A stretch of 64,000 bases of DNA from Marsupella aquatica (taxonomy: Eukaryota > Marchantiophyta), in assembly GCA_973895155.1 (NCBI GenBank), contig OZ316894.1, forward strand, positions 5,456,001 to 5,520,000, written 5' to 3'. The notes beneath the pieces are model-generated. The model saw nothing but the letters and a program-made list of their open reading frames with translations, did no database searches and was not told the origin of the DNA. The translations under genes were made by a program, and so were the position numbers. Below are positions 32,300 through 44,681 of this stretch, piece by piece (position 1 is the first letter of the stretch; each line of letters starts with the position of its first letter).

Positions 32300-32512
32300 G
32301 GCCCCTTCTTACCTCTGGAAATACTCTTGGCTCCTTGGTGGAGCTCCATCAGGATTCTGGATAAACATTCCTGGGAAACTTGATAATTTCTTGTTGACTA
32401 ACGGCCCCTTCTTACGTCTGGAAATACTCTTGGCTCCTGGGTGGACCTCCCTCAGGATTCTGGGTAAGCATTCCTGGGAAACTTGATAATTTCTTGTTGA
32501 CTGAGGGCCCAC
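32300..32512 (+). repeat. 103-bp tandem duplication
   Basis: GGCCCCTTCTTACCTCTGGA at 32300 and GGCCCCTTCTTACGTCTGGA at 32403 begin two collinear ~103-bp copies. Both end in GATAATTTCTTGTTGACT. They differ at only a few sites, so the duplication is recent. Confidence 0.9.
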
Positions 32513-33430
32513 TGGGTCTTGCCATTCAGTGCTGCCCATTATCAGGAGCTGCCCATTGCTCACAATGAACAAAAACATGAGGATTTATATCTTCACATCA
32601 GTCTCTGAATGCTACCTACCCTGGCACCTACCATTTATGGATGTAGATAACTGCAAAGTTTGTGCAGAATTTGTCATCCCAGCAAGCATATCCCAACAGG
32701 AGCAATCTTCCTTATGGCAAGTGGGATTATGAGTTCAAGCTTCACAGGTTTGGTTTTTGCATAAACCCTCAACTTAAAGTGAAGATCGCCAATTGAGGCC
32801 TTTGTAACTGTACACAAAAGGACACTTAGATTGGAGGTAGATCTCTCCTTAATGGAAATGGCAGGTGGGCAATATCTAAGAGATCTAAGAGTGGGACCCA
32901 CCAAGTTTTCCAGGAACTGTCACCTGAATCCATCAGGGAGGAACTTGAGAGAGTCATGAGGGTGGATTTGGGGGTGGATGTACTAGACCTCTGGGCCATT
33001 GTTTCTTTTCGTTCCTCTTTAGATTAATTCTGGACCTTATAATGACTCAAAACAAATGCAGTTGGCGCTACAATAACTCAGGGGTGGGTGTGCTCTAAAG
33101 TAAACGGCACACAATGTGCCCAAGCTAGGAAATGCTGATTTGGAGTGCTTATTTTGTCTATAAATTTACAGCGGTCCAAACATCTCCAAAATTTGACATT
33201 TATGGAAACTCATTTCAAGACTTTTGGGTCTAGAGTCTATCTTTTGAATACAAAGTGGTGCTCAAGTTTACCTTGGTGAAAAACAGTACCCCATTTCTTG
33301 TAAAGCCACTCTTCAAGCGTCTTGTGCCATGGCTTTAATTCATAGTAGATGTTGGGGGCAGTTTCTACAGCATGGCCATCCACTTGGGGGGGGGGGCGTT
33401 CTTTCTAAGTTGTTGCCGATCCTATCATGC
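32513..33430. other. gene-free stretch
   Basis: No coding structure. A run of ten G residues lies near 33389-33398. Confidence 0.5.
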
Positions 33431-33435
33431 GGAAT

Positions 33436-33590
33436 GGAGTGGGGCTAAGTTTTGCATATGGGGAGCACATCTTTGTCCCAGGTTTTGGACTACCTCTCTT
33501 GGGGGCGAGAAGGGAGTGGGGCCCAAGTTCTGCTTATGTGCAGGAGCACATTTTGGTCCCAGTTCTTAGACCACATCTTTTAAGGGTCTC
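33436..33590 (+). repeat. diverged ~77-bp tandem repeat
   Basis: GAGTGGGGC recurs at about 33437 and 33514. Each is followed by AAGTT(T/C)TGC, GGAGCACAT, TTTG(T/G)TCCCAG and GAC(T/C)AC. Related words (TCCAAAACTTAGACCTCCTC) occur at 59890, which suggests a dispersed family. Confidence 0.55.
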
Positions 33591-33594
33591 GTCA

Positions 33595-34130
33595 TCTCGT
33601 GCTTGGGCCATTTTAATTTTGAGTCTTTCACATTAAAAGTGGACCAATAGTAAGGTCCCTCATGGGACCTTCTCCTAGTAAGCACAGTAAGGAGGGAGGT
33701 AGCCAATGAAGCACGTTGTTTTGAGGTTAAGTGGGGCAGTCTATTCATTACAAGCTAATTTTCTTTTGTTCACTATTTTCTTTGGTTTACCTTTTGGTTT
33801 CCAAATGTACATTATCTTGTAAAACCCACACCTACATGATCAATTGTAAGCTTGAGGAGTTGAGGGGGGAAACTGATCTTTATATACTAGAAGGAGTATG
33901 GTCATAGTTAATTTACAAATGATGAACATGGTGGTCCCTCTAATGGTTATGACCTTTTTGTTCGTCCAAAAGTACACTTTTTGAAAGCCAAAAGTACAAT
34001 TTGTATTGTATAAATATTCATAAATTCAATAATTATTCACTTTTAGTGAAAATATTATATCTTAGCAAATTATTTTAATACTATTTGGTGTACACTTTCG
34101 GGAGGCATAGAATCTTACTAATAATTTGTG
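33595..34130. other. gene-free stretch
   Basis: AT-rich intergenic sequence, nothing recognised. Confidence 0.5.
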
Positions 34131-34135
34131 ATCAC

Positions 34136-34203
34136 AAGCTAGAGTTGGGGTCTAGGATTTTAGAGTGAGGCATGTAGACCATGACTCTAGGGCCCCACCG
34201 AAG
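34136..34203 (+). repeat. dispersed palindrome-rich repeat, partner of 19107-19177
   Basis: AAGCTAGAGTTGGGGTCTAG, then TTAGAGTGAGGC and GACTCTAGGGCCCCACC. It is the reverse-complement match of 19107-19177 at about 90 percent identity by eye. Confidence 0.7.
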
Positions 34204-36024
34204 TTTATGAGATGTAAAGAAAGAATATTATGTAACTATGTCAAAATGATATCATCCACAATTATTTTTGTACTCATTTCTATTAATATTCAAAGAAAGG
34301 ACGTATAGTCAGATAGTCTCAGATTCAAAACTGAAAACTCTCTCTTGGGCCCTTTTCACACTATTTTTAGTATCCGAAACAGGAACTGCTAAGATGAGCA
34401 ATGAAACTGCCTCCAAGGTAGTGTAAGAACTCTTTTAACTCAGACAACCATAAGGTCTAAAGCAAGGTTTCCTTCCATTAATGAAAGACGGTAATAGGTT
34501 TCTTAGTTGTCATTGGAGATTCTTCTTACACTGTCACATGGTTGTGTCCATCCTGGTGGTCCAACAAACGTTTGTGTCCATGAGGGCTTTACTTGGTCTT
34601 TAAAAAAAGAAAAAAAAAGGAAAAAAAAAAGGTCCCACTAACAAACATGGGCCTCCTTTCCACCTTGGCTTGCTTGTAACTATTCAATTAGTTTCAAGTA
34701 TGAACAGGAGCGTCACGTGGTTCTGAATCGACGATATGATTCTTGCGCCCATGACTGCAAATCTGGACTGATAGCATTGCGGCCTTGCGGGGTCCTCCAT
34801 TCATGCCCGACGAAGAACAGTCAGAAGGATCACCCACTGGATCACCCACTCCTCATGGACCTCATGGCATCAGTTCTTCAGTAATGTGTCGCTGTGTTGC
34901 GTTTCTCCTGAAGGTTCGCAGTTCCGACAGCCTGACATCGTAAATGAGGAAAGTGTAATGAAATTATGATGAAATTGCTTCCATTCAAGCATTCAACGAA
35001 TCAGTTCACACTACCATCCAGTAGTAGAGTTTCTTTCGTGCCAAAACAAAAAGAAACCAACTGTATAAGCCGTAAAATAATGAAAAAAGTGTACAGTAAT
35101 AACGATGGAAAGCGACAATTTATTCCTGACGACCCGAGTGCCACATTTGGCCAATGGCTATCCTGGAGCTACAGTAGATCTTCCTTGAAGATAGATCTAC
35201 CTTTTCAAAATATCAATTAAATAGGCATTCGGCAGGAATCTACAGAAAGGCAACGCAATCAGCGGAAAGTCTGGAATCTGTACTCACTGTCCCAGTGTCC
35301 AGTTCTTACAATATATTAATCATTGAGGGTGCTGGTCTCCAAGTTATACATGATAACCACAAGCATCGTAACCGAGCCAGATATTCCTTTGCCAGCTAGT
35401 TGCTGTAGACCAAGCCCAAGCCTCAGACATTCAACACCCAAATTCGACGAGAAAGCAGTCAGAGCAACTTACTCTCGGAGACGGTATACCAAAGGTGATA
35501 TCCAATGTCATGTGATGATTGTGGTTTCTTCCTGAGCGAAGAGCGAGATGTCTCTTCTCTTAGTTCAATGCTCGTCAGAAGTGAGATTGTTTACTGCCTG
35601 GATTAGCCAATTGTGGGTTCCCCCGAAAATGTCGATCAACCACTCTAGAGTGTGCAAGGGTATTCAATCTTGATATCCTCCAGTACCTTGCAATTGTTGA
35701 CTTTGTATGTCGTCGACTAAAAGCCTCCTGAAATTATGACACAATTAAAACGAGAGAGTATGCCGTACTCGACCTGGGTGACAAATCCCGTTTGGATGGA
35801 AAGTCCACGTCTTTAGAGAAGATTTTTCAATCCTTGACTGATGCCTGTTGCGTAATCTCCTTAGCATATATATATATATATATCAGTTGAGACCAGTTTA
35901 ACGTGAAGATGCATAACTTTTCGTTTTGCATGGTATCACATTCGTTATGTGCATAGGCTGTAGTCTGGAGTAACGATCCACGCCCACACAGCTCGAGCTT
36001 GTGTAGTGGCCTGCCAGACATTCA
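34204..36024. other. gene-free stretch upstream of the hydrolase gene
   Basis: AT-rich, with an A-rich tract at 34603-34632 and a (TA)n microsatellite at about 35866-35882. The final ~150 bp should contain the promoter and 5' UTR of the next gene. No clear TATA box at a convincing distance was identified. Confidence 0.45.
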
Positions 36025-39000
36025 ATGGCGCCAGGAGATTGCTGTATCCCTCCTCCAGCAGCTAACTATGAGGGGAAAGGAAAGGAGGAGATTTGGGACG
36101 GCCTCGACGTCTACACAGTTGGCTCGTCTACATCCTCGTCGGTCGTTCTCTTCATTTCCGACATCTACGGTACTCACTGACCGATGGTTCTCCGCAGGTC
36201 TTTGTAGCACTTTGTCTGTCTAGCTGCTGCAATGCTCCATGACTTCACTCTTGATATCTGTGGAGGTCACATTGTAATGTCATTAATTACGGTCCCTCAC
36301 TAGAGCTGCTCGATTCAGTCTCTTGAGAGACTGAAGTTGCTCAAATGAGGCCCAGGTGCATTTTGCGGTGTCCGTCGCATGCGTCTGCCAATGCCGTATA
36401 GCTGTACCGATTATAGGTGAACGTGAAAGCTAGACTTGATTCCACCATGTTTTCAACCTCTGTTAACACCGGGAGTGTGGGTACACAAATGTGGCCACGG
36501 GACAACAGGTTGGCGCGTTCCTCAAACTAGGTAAGCACATGGGTGAGTGAGCCTTTTGCGCACTAGATCTGTTAAATTTGTTGTCCAAGATGTTCGATAA
36601 GCAGGCCATACAGATTACTGAAAAGGATTTGTCTAGTGGTCCGTTTTCGAATGCTGGATTCATATGGAGCCCGATTTGGAGAAAAAGTCTATCCGTGTGT
36701 CTCCGTGCCTGATTCTTCAAACACATGTGCGCAGGTATCTGGTAGACAAGATCGCTGCTCATGGGCACTACGTGGTTGTTCCGGACTTTATGCACAATGA
36801 CTTCTACACGCCCGAGGATCCCAACGACGAATTTAAGGGGCTTCCGACCTATCTTCCCAGGCATTCAATTGTCCGTTCAATTCCCAGCTCACTACTGTCC
36901 CTCTATATATTGCTCTGAATCATCTGTGGGGAGAAATTTAGGAGATAGGCCATGATAGAGTCCAGTCGTACCAATGGACGTTCGAAGGGTCACATTGATT
37001 GGAAACTACACAACTGTGAGGAGTGGCAACTGTTAAAAAAAAACAGTAAACATTGTGGGCCTTGTGGTGTAAGTTGTAGTCTGTCAAAGATTTACGTCTG
37101 TTGTGATGGGCGGTGAATCGAATATTTCCAACTTAAACCCGAGACCTGTGTCTTCTTGAGAACAGCTAGCCACTGACAGCTCTGAACATCTCAAATCACT
37201 ACTGCTGTTATTTTTATTCAGTTTCTGAAACTTTTGGATTCTTCTGAAAATGCACAAAGCTTTGAACAATTCGTTGCAACGAGAAGACTAGATCTATCAA
37301 CCTCTTGGCCATATCCAATTCTGTGATGTTCTAGATTCATGGTTCTCAGAAAGATCCTAGACTTCAGGATTTCCTTCTCTCTAACAAAACCATCCCTAGT
37401 TGCTTGGCGCACTTTCACTGCAAAGCCAGAGACCCTTGATATATATGTCCGAAGTATCTATGACTGTCTACTCCTATATATGCGAGTTGCAAAATTTTAG
37501 CAGTCACCGTTTCGTTTGTAATATGGTCTGTCTCTGCTTAGAATGGTGATTAAGAACCTCAGGCATTCATTTGAGCTTACTGGCTAACTGCCTTACCAGT
37601 CATCACTCCAAGTTACACTGTTTTTCTTGGAAAGAAAGTTGACAAGAACTCTGACTGAGGCTCCATTGTTGGCTTTGCTTCACTGTCTCTTGATTCAATA
37701 ATTGTACAAGCACTCACTTGTTACGGTTGACTTTAGTTTGATTGTATTTAATGGTTTCCATTTTGGGCGCGTTCAATTCCATGATATAAACAGCCAGACG
37801 CGAGGGTTGAAGCAGCTCGCGTTGTCGAGCAACTCCGAGCCAAGGGTTTCAAGAAGATTGGGGTCGCCGGGAATTGCTGGGGAGGTAGATATGCCACCAA
37901 TCAATCTACCCTTTCAAGCTCATCAAGCAAATATCTGTTTACTCGCCAATGAAATTTAGTTGATGATATTGTTCAAAGGATAGCCGTGGTTACAACTGAA
38001 GTAATTTTGGGGCCCGATGACCGATCATGAATATCTGCGACCATTCATTTTGGGATTTCTTTCTCGCAGCGAAAATAGCCATCAGTTTGCTGTGTGGCGA
38101 CAAGGGAGTAGATGCCGCCGTCGTGCAACATCCATCTTTCTGGACAAAGGAGGAAGTTGGAGGTAAAGCACTGTACTGTTTAGTATCATACATCCATTAG
38201 CTATGAAACCCCTTCTGAATTGCCAGCAGCCAAACGGTATGATTGTCGCTCGATCGTTGAAACTGCTTGACACAGACGTGACACAGAAGACTCTGCGATC
38301 TGGATAATGATCGCATCCAGCTCAGTGAGCATTCTCAAAATCAGGACCTACAGAATTTCTAGAAGCAGGAGTAATCAGAGCAGTGCAGATGAGAGAGACG
38401 GTTCCTTTACTGAGGTCTGATGAATTCTAACTAGGAATTGAATGATCAACAGCGGTCAAAGTTCCTCTCGCGATATTGGGAGCAGCCATCGACAACATTA
38501 CTACCCCGGCCATGGCTAGAGAGTTTGGAGAAATTCTGAAAGCATCTCCTGAGGTTTGTTCTCCAACTGGTTTGCCTCCAAGCTGCTCTGCCCCACATTC
38601 TTGATTATTTTTTTGCCAAGGTTCAAAGATTCATAGCCCTTCCCCATTCCTCCCCTAGTTTGTAGTTTTTGAGAATCCTTTTCCACAGTTGGGTTTAAAG
38701 TAGACAAAATGTTCACATGATTTCTGCATTCTTCTACGTTTTAGACTCTCAACCTTTCGGAAAATTCACTACTCAGAAATAAGTGTTCAAAAGAAAGCTA
38801 TTTGTAGGGTCCTATGCATGACTCATTATGTTCAGTGACTTGATTGATAGAATACTATTGGTAGTAATAAATTTATGGGGTTCTAAAGCTGGAATGGGAG
38901 CTCTACAAACAGTCATGTACTTTGACTATAACATTGTTTAAAGTCATAAACCTTTACTCTCAGACATTGAACGTGTCCCATCCAAACTTATAACTTAGAT

Positions 39001-39712
39001 TTATGCGATGATCGATGTGGGTAAGGGCTTGAAAACTAAAATTCCTGAGTAGTTTTGGACCATCCTACTTCATATTCCATTGTCTTTTTGTACTTCCATT
39101 GATCATTTTTTCATGACAGGATTATAAACGTTTAGTATCATAGTAAGAAATTAAATAAAACATTCAAAGACTTGAGCATCTTCCACGGGTCACTTTCATC
39201 TCAAATCTTATTCATGTACCTTCTTCTCTATGGAAAATAGCTCATGGGAAAACAATTCAATTTAAATAGTGACTTTGAAAGGGGATACTGCTAAGCTGCC
39301 CTGAATTCATAGTCTATCAGTTTATTTTAGGAAGTAACTTTAGACTGGCATAAAACAAGGGTTGTGTTCTATTTAGTAAGATCTCTCCCTTAATGTGAAA
39401 TAAGAGGGTAGGGAATATTGATGCTGGTCTTTCTATGCTTACAAAGAATCCCTCACCACCCAGTGCATTTGTGTTACTATACCAATGTCTGGCATGCACA
39501 AAGAAAGTTTTTGCCATTGAAAGTGAAACCTATTTGATATGAGGTCTCAATCTTTTATACAGGTTGGCGATAAATACGAGGTGAGGATATTTCCAGGTGT
39601 GACACATGGGTTCACTACTCGCTATGACTTGGAGGATGATGTTGCACATGGGCAGGCCTGTGAAGCCCATGATGCGCTACTTGCCTGGTTTGCAAAATAC
39701 TTGTCTTCTTAG
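36025..39712 (+). CDS. dienelactone hydrolase family protein (alpha/beta hydrolase)
   Basis: Seven exons: 36025-36169, 36509-36530, 36735-36870, 37794-37884, 38070-38162, 38453-38553 and 39563-39712. All phases agree, giving 245 residues, the usual length of this family. Family landmarks appear in order: VVLFISDIYGWRVPQTR, HGHYVVVPDF, the nucleophile elbow GVAGNCWG (Cys129), VVQHPSFW, PLAILGAAID (Asp176) and FPGVTHGFTTRYD (His211). This is the Cys-Asp-His triad of dienelactone hydrolases, which cleave cyclic esters. Plant members are soluble and their substrates are mostly unknown. Exon 2 is only 22 nt long but restores the conserved GW..P.TR motif and the frame. The weakest junction is the donor after exon 3 (ATT then GTCCGT), so a small extra exon between 36870 and 37794 cannot be excluded. 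ATGGCGCCAG is a good start context. Confidence 0.85.
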
Positions 39713-41890
39713 AGCCCTATTTCATAGGTATACACCCTGTGCACTAGATGTGCAATGGCTCAAAGAGTGATCCCAACCCGAGTTGGCACTGTGGGGGCTT
39801 CCCCATTACATTTCATTGGACAGAATTTGGCTTCAGATCTCAGGTGCGGTTGAGGTTTGGGGTGGGAAGAGGGCACCCTAAGAAAATTTCAACCGATGTG
39901 ATCTACCAGATGTGCTCTTTGTATACAAGAGGAATATCTGAACTACAAATTATGCTGAGTATTGGAGATCCTTCTGACTTCCTTGGCTACTTGTTCAAAT
40001 TGAAACCAGAGAATCTGAGCATTTGTTTAATTTGTACTTTGCACGTGTCGTTTTCTATTCATCCATGCTGTGGGTATTTCTGGTCTAGTGCCCTTGGAAT
40101 TCAAGTACAGTGGGAAGAACTTTGGACTACTTTTTCCTAATCCAAGTTGATATGCAAACAAACTTTATAAACCATACACTTACCTCCAACCTGGTAGGCA
40201 TAAAGTTTTGACATATCGTGTGCCTAAAATCTTGATCCAGGTATGGATTTTCCCGTTTTATCTGACTTCCACAAGTCACAGTTGGAATGACTCACCAGGT
40301 CCCTTCTATGTATTCAAACCAAGGGCAGCAATACCATAGTTAATCTGCAAGTACAGACATTGTGTTGTTGTAACCCTGACGCCGTCTTGGATGTAGAAGG
40401 TCTTGAAAACATCAGCCCTGTTTGTAAAAGTGCATTGAAAATCTCCACAAAATCAGCTAAGGAAATGCATGTTTCATTTGCTTTGATTGAAAGGTCGCGA
40501 TGGGAAGGGCTGGAAATTTTCCGACCTTTGCCCTTGAATATGCTAGCTGACATGCTGCTGTCAGGCCTGCCTCAGGAGGGGGTTGAGGCATGAATGCCTT
40601 GTTCTTTCATAGAGTACTGTCAGTTAACTTAAGGACTTTCTACATGCAAGGCAGTCCTGACAGAAGGAGTTCAATTATCTTGTAGATCGAGTCTAAAGAG
40701 GAGTTTGTTCTGAAAAGGCAGTTTGTTCTTAAAAGGCAACAGCATTCAATGGAACCAATCTCCAAGTCAGACTAGTTGGAGTCTCCACCCAAACTACTTT
40801 GGGACATCCAAATTGGAATGAGTTCACTGCAATGGGAGACTGAAGGTACAATAATTATTTATTTTTAGTTGAACGTACTTAAACTAGTTCACTTCAATAA
40901 GAGGAAACTAAAGGTTCTATTTGCATTCAAAGTTGTAAAGTAACAGAAACCTAGTTGCTTAATCCCTTTACTGGTAGTCTTGAAACAAGTTGGCAAGGTG
41001 AGTTACCATTAATCAACTTGTTGTGCAACGGAGTTTTACTTGGTTCTGAGATTCTCTAATATCTTCCTGATTACTGAAATATGAGTTTCCTTAAACTCTT
41101 GGTTTACACTGGTCTAAATATGATTACTCAGGGTGAAGTGACTTTGGGACACCTCTACTTCATGTGGAGGTGCTTGACATTGGACTCAATGCAAAGTGGG
41201 GCAGCTCCCTAAAATGCTGGCTTGCAGAGAACTCAGGGTGACTCTTGTCGACTCACCTAGTTCAGTGCTTTTCAGTGTCTGGATCACCTGGTGTTTTGCT
41301 TATCAGTGAACACCCTTGCCCAGATCCTCTATCCCCCTTAATATTGACCTAGACTCATGCTGAGTCACCCGTCACCCAAAATATTTCGGAGAAATTTAAT
41401 GGCTGTAAATTCAAGTGCTCCCTTTTAGAAGCAAACACTAAATATGTACATCATTTTTTTAGGAGTGAAAATTAGCCAGATTCCACCTCACCCAGAAGGC
41501 TGCCACTTTGGGGGAAAATTGGACATGGTTTTTGTCTTCCATACGCCACCTACCCACAGCCCCATTAGCCAGAATCTGATGATTATCTTTAAATCTAGGG
41601 ACATCTAATGGCCAGAGATTAATAGAGGAAAATTAAATTAAATAATATTCTTAATATCGTCTCCTAAGCTGACATTGGTTGAAACAAAAAAACATCCTAC
41701 TAATGTAGCCATAAATTAGATCTTTACACGTGTGTATAGCCCACAAATTGGTGATGACCCAAGATTCCAAACATTTCATGAATCTCGGTTAAGGAGTACC
41801 AATCTGAGAAGTCCAACAAGTAATCTACAATACTGTATATTTCAAACTGCCAAAAACAAAGGCCGCCCAACCGGGAGACATGAGCCCTCA
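39713..41890. other. gene-free stretch
   Basis: The presumed 3' UTR of the hydrolase gene, then AT-rich DNA. The open frame 39748-40140 directly after the stop has no recognisable domain and is probably not a gene. Confidence 0.45.
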
Positions 41891-41892
41891 GG

Positions 41893-42064
41893 CAAATGAC
41901 GCAATCAAGGAGGGACATCCAAAGGCCAAGAAAGGCCAGGAAGCAAAGAAAGAAAAGAATTGCCGTGGACCCAAAAAGCAAAAGACGCAATCAAGGAGGG
42001 ACATCCAAAGGCCAAGAAAGGCCAGGAAGCAAAGAAAGAAAAGAATTACCGTGGACCCAAAAAG
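41893..42064 (+). repeat. 86-bp tandem duplication, two copies
   Basis: CAAATGACGCAATCAAGGAG at 41893 and CAAAAGACGCAATCAAGGAG at 41979 start two nearly identical 86-bp units (a handful of differences). The Lys-rich peptides read across it are artefacts, because 86 is not a multiple of three. Confidence 0.92.
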
Positions 42065-42638
42065 CAAGAACCCCCAAATCTACTGATCGGCAAACTGAAG
42101 AGCCTGGTAGAGCTCTGGTGAACTCTAGTGTGACCTGCGGAGGAGGGTCAAGCAAAGGAAAACTACTAGAGCGTCAAGCAAAGGAAAGCAAAGGAACACT
42201 ACTAGAGGCCCTTTGTGTGTTCTTTCCAGAGCTGTACTGTGGGCGCCAATAAAATGGCTAAATCCATCTAGGCTGAGCTCAGCTTGCTGTAGCTTCTCTC
42301 TTGTGCAGAATATTGCGGGCCTCTGACGAGTGTCAGTTCGTCCCATGAATGCAAGCCTCTGTGACATAGAAATTGGAAGCACGAATGGAGTGTTGTAGTA
42401 GTAGAGTGTAGGAGCTGATCAGTGAAGGTGGAGGCTTCTGTGGCTTGGCCATGGTTCATTGATGGAATGTTCAAAAGATAAAGCCTATAGGAGTCAATAG
42501 CTGACAGGGCTTCCACTCGTTTAACTAATTCAGCTAAAGTAAGCGTCGGTTTCCTCGTTTCAGAACGAAGGTTCTGTACTTCTGCGTGGCTGGGAATGCA
42601 TTCGTAACCAAGGACCAAAACTTGCATTCTTATCTGTA
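42065..42638. other. gene-free stretch upstream of the GDT1/PAM71 gene
   Basis: No coding structure recognised. It should contain the distal promoter of the next gene. Confidence 0.45.
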
Positions 42639-42710
42639 ACGTGTGGGTTTTTCGGTTGAGCATAGGACAGGCAGACGTGTGGGTTTTTCGGTTGAGCATA
42701 GGACAGGCAG
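42639..42710 (+). repeat. 36-bp tandem duplication just upstream of the GDT1/PAM71 start
   Basis: ACGTGTGGGTTTTTCGGTTG plus AGCATAGGACAGGCAG occurs at 42639-42674 and again, identically, at 42675-42710. The second copy ends 34 bp before the ATG, so the duplication lies in the 5' UTR or core promoter. Confidence 0.93.
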
Positions 42711-42744
42711 TACTGTAGAGTAGTTGGGTGCTGGTTAGCCAGTC

Positions 42745-44207
42745 ATGGCGATGGTAATGGCCATCTCCGTGCCAACCACCATCACCACCTCCAGTTCCTG
42801 CTCTCGTTGGCAGCAGGCTGACCAGTCTAAGCCGTGCTTCAAGTATGATGGTCTCTGCAGCAACAGCTCGCTCAAAGGGATGAGCCAGAATGTGAAATTG
42901 AGGAAGAATTCCGATTCAGCGCTTGGGTTTAGGAGTACAAATCGCAGGGGATTGGGAATCTCCTTGGCAGCTTTGAAGCACCTCGAAGACTTGGAGGCTG
43001 GGGATCAGTATGTGGACATCTCTCCACGAATTTCGGCAAGCGTCCAGACCTATCTGCAGGACGTGCCGCATTCGTGCGGCTCTGTCAAGGTGCGTCCTTC
43101 TCTTGTTAGAGAGTGCTGCAAACAATAACATGAATCGATGAGTGGTGTGCACTTTGTTTGATTTCCACATGGACGTAGTCACGTCAAAAATTCACAGAAT
43201 AGATATTGGACGATTGCTAATTCTTGTAGGCTGGGCCTCAATTTGAATGTCAAGCTGAAAATATATCGTTCTCAGCTTCCGAGAGGTATTTAGGGTCTTC
43301 AAGGAGGATCAGCTTTTCGTCCAGAGGGGTCTCCAGAAGATGAATTTTATCAGGAGTTTTCAGAGAGAATTCTTCAGGCTCAAATTTTGCTATTACCCAG
43401 ATATGGCAGCAATTGCATTCGGCATTGTTCAACAAGCAGGGAGCAATGGGCACGTTGTCAGTGATGATGTTACTGGGACTTCAAATGTGCCCTGAAGCTT
43501 TGGCAGGCACTGAAGTTGCACAGATGAACGTGAATTCGGGGTTGTTTGATTTGGGTGACTGGAGTGACATCCAAAGTGGATTTACAAAGGCTTTTTTGCT
43601 CATTTTGTTCTCGGAGATTGGGGACAAAACCTTCTTCATTGCTGCGCTTCTAGCAACCCGGAAATCTAGCGTGGCAGTTTTCTCTGGCACATTTGGAGCA
43701 CTTATGGCCATGACGGTGATATCAGTGTGTCTGGGGCGGGTTTTCCATTATATAGACGGTATCCTGCCCAGTTTTGGAGATACGAAGCTACCAGTTGATG
43801 ACATTGCCGCTGTTATCCTCTTGATTTATTTTGGGGTGACAACTCTCATCGATGCGGCGAATATGGAGGACTCTGACTCTGGAGAAGAGCAGCAAGAAGC
43901 GGAGCTTGCCATTGCCAGTGCAGGAGCAGGTGGTGCTGTGGCCGGTACTGTTGCTGCCACGTTTGCTCTCGTCTTTGTTGCGGAATGGGGGGACAAATCC
44001 TTCTTCTCCACAATAGCTTTGGCGGCAGCTTCATCACCACTTGGAGTCGTGAGCGGGGCCATTGCTGGACATGGGGCTGCTACTCTGTTGGCTGTGCTTG
44101 GGGGCTCGTTTTTGGGAAACTACGTCTCGGAGAAGGTCATCGCGTATGTAGGAGGTGTTCTGTTCCTTGTCTTCGCCGGTGCTACAGTAGTTGAGATCTT
44201 AACCTAG
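42745..44207 (+). CDS. PAM71: GDT1/PAM71-type cation (Mn2+/Ca2+) transporter, plastid-targeted
   Basis: Two exons, 42745-43089 and 43401-44207, in phase 0, giving about 382 residues (Arabidopsis PAM71 is of similar length). The N-terminal ~110 residues are Ser/Thr/Arg-rich and look like a chloroplast transit peptide. The membrane part has two repeats of the GDT1 (UPF0016) family, each with its signature: SEIGDKTFFIAALLA (about residue 187) and AEWGDKSFFSTIALA (about residue 310). An acidic loop (MEDSDSGEEQQEAE) lies between them. In plants PAM71 moves Mn2+ into the thylakoid lumen and the related CMT1 works at the envelope. Which of the two this is cannot be settled here. I placed the 3' splice site at TATTACCCAG before 43401, because the earlier acceptor (CTTGTAG before 43230) would bring an in-frame TGA at 43341. 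The gene is convergent with the helicase gene, 474 bp between stop codons. Confidence 0.9.
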
Positions 44208-44681
44208 GACACACCACTTCAATGACATTCATTTCTGGTGAGCATTTCACCATTGTAATCTAGTTTTCTTAAAAATTAAAAAAAATTCTGTGAAGATGTG
44301 CAGTCAGTCTCTCGTTCCCGCAAATACAAATTAAAGGTGATCTCTTATGATTTCAGCTGTGTTTCATTCCATACCGTGCCAAATCGAAGTGGCGGTGACG
44401 ATCCTCCTTCAGAACAACTTGTGTGAAGAAAGCCGTCTGATTATCCTGAACAACCAAATATGGTCGGTAGTCAACCTGGAACCCAAAATTTAGCTTCCAA
44501 AACTTGGCGTTGTCATATTGATTAATAAAATGTACATAACCCATTACAGAGATTGTCCAAGTGGAGGCAATGCTGAATATCTCATGGCTCTTTGGGGTGT
44601 CCTATGTACAAGTCTTTCCGGAACTACAGTAGGAGAAATGCAACTTGCCGATATAAATCTAGACGACAACTAATGGGATAA
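44208..44681. other. intergenic region between two convergent genes
   Basis: 474 bp containing the 3' ends of both neighbours. On the plus strand AATTAAAAAAAAT near 44272-44286 could be part of the transporter gene's polyadenylation region. No other feature seen. Confidence 0.5.

Noticed and set aside
39748-40140. 130-codon frame after the hydrolase stop
   Set aside because: No recognisable domain; it lies where the 3' UTR is expected.
41880-42252. Lys/Arg-rich frames at 41880-42252
   Set aside because: Produced by an 86-bp tandem duplication; the period is not divisible by three, so a selected coding repeat is unlikely.
43230-43343. In-frame TGA as evidence that the PAM71-type gene is broken
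   Set aside because: A later acceptor before 43401 also joins in phase 0 and removes the stop, so the gene is probably intact.
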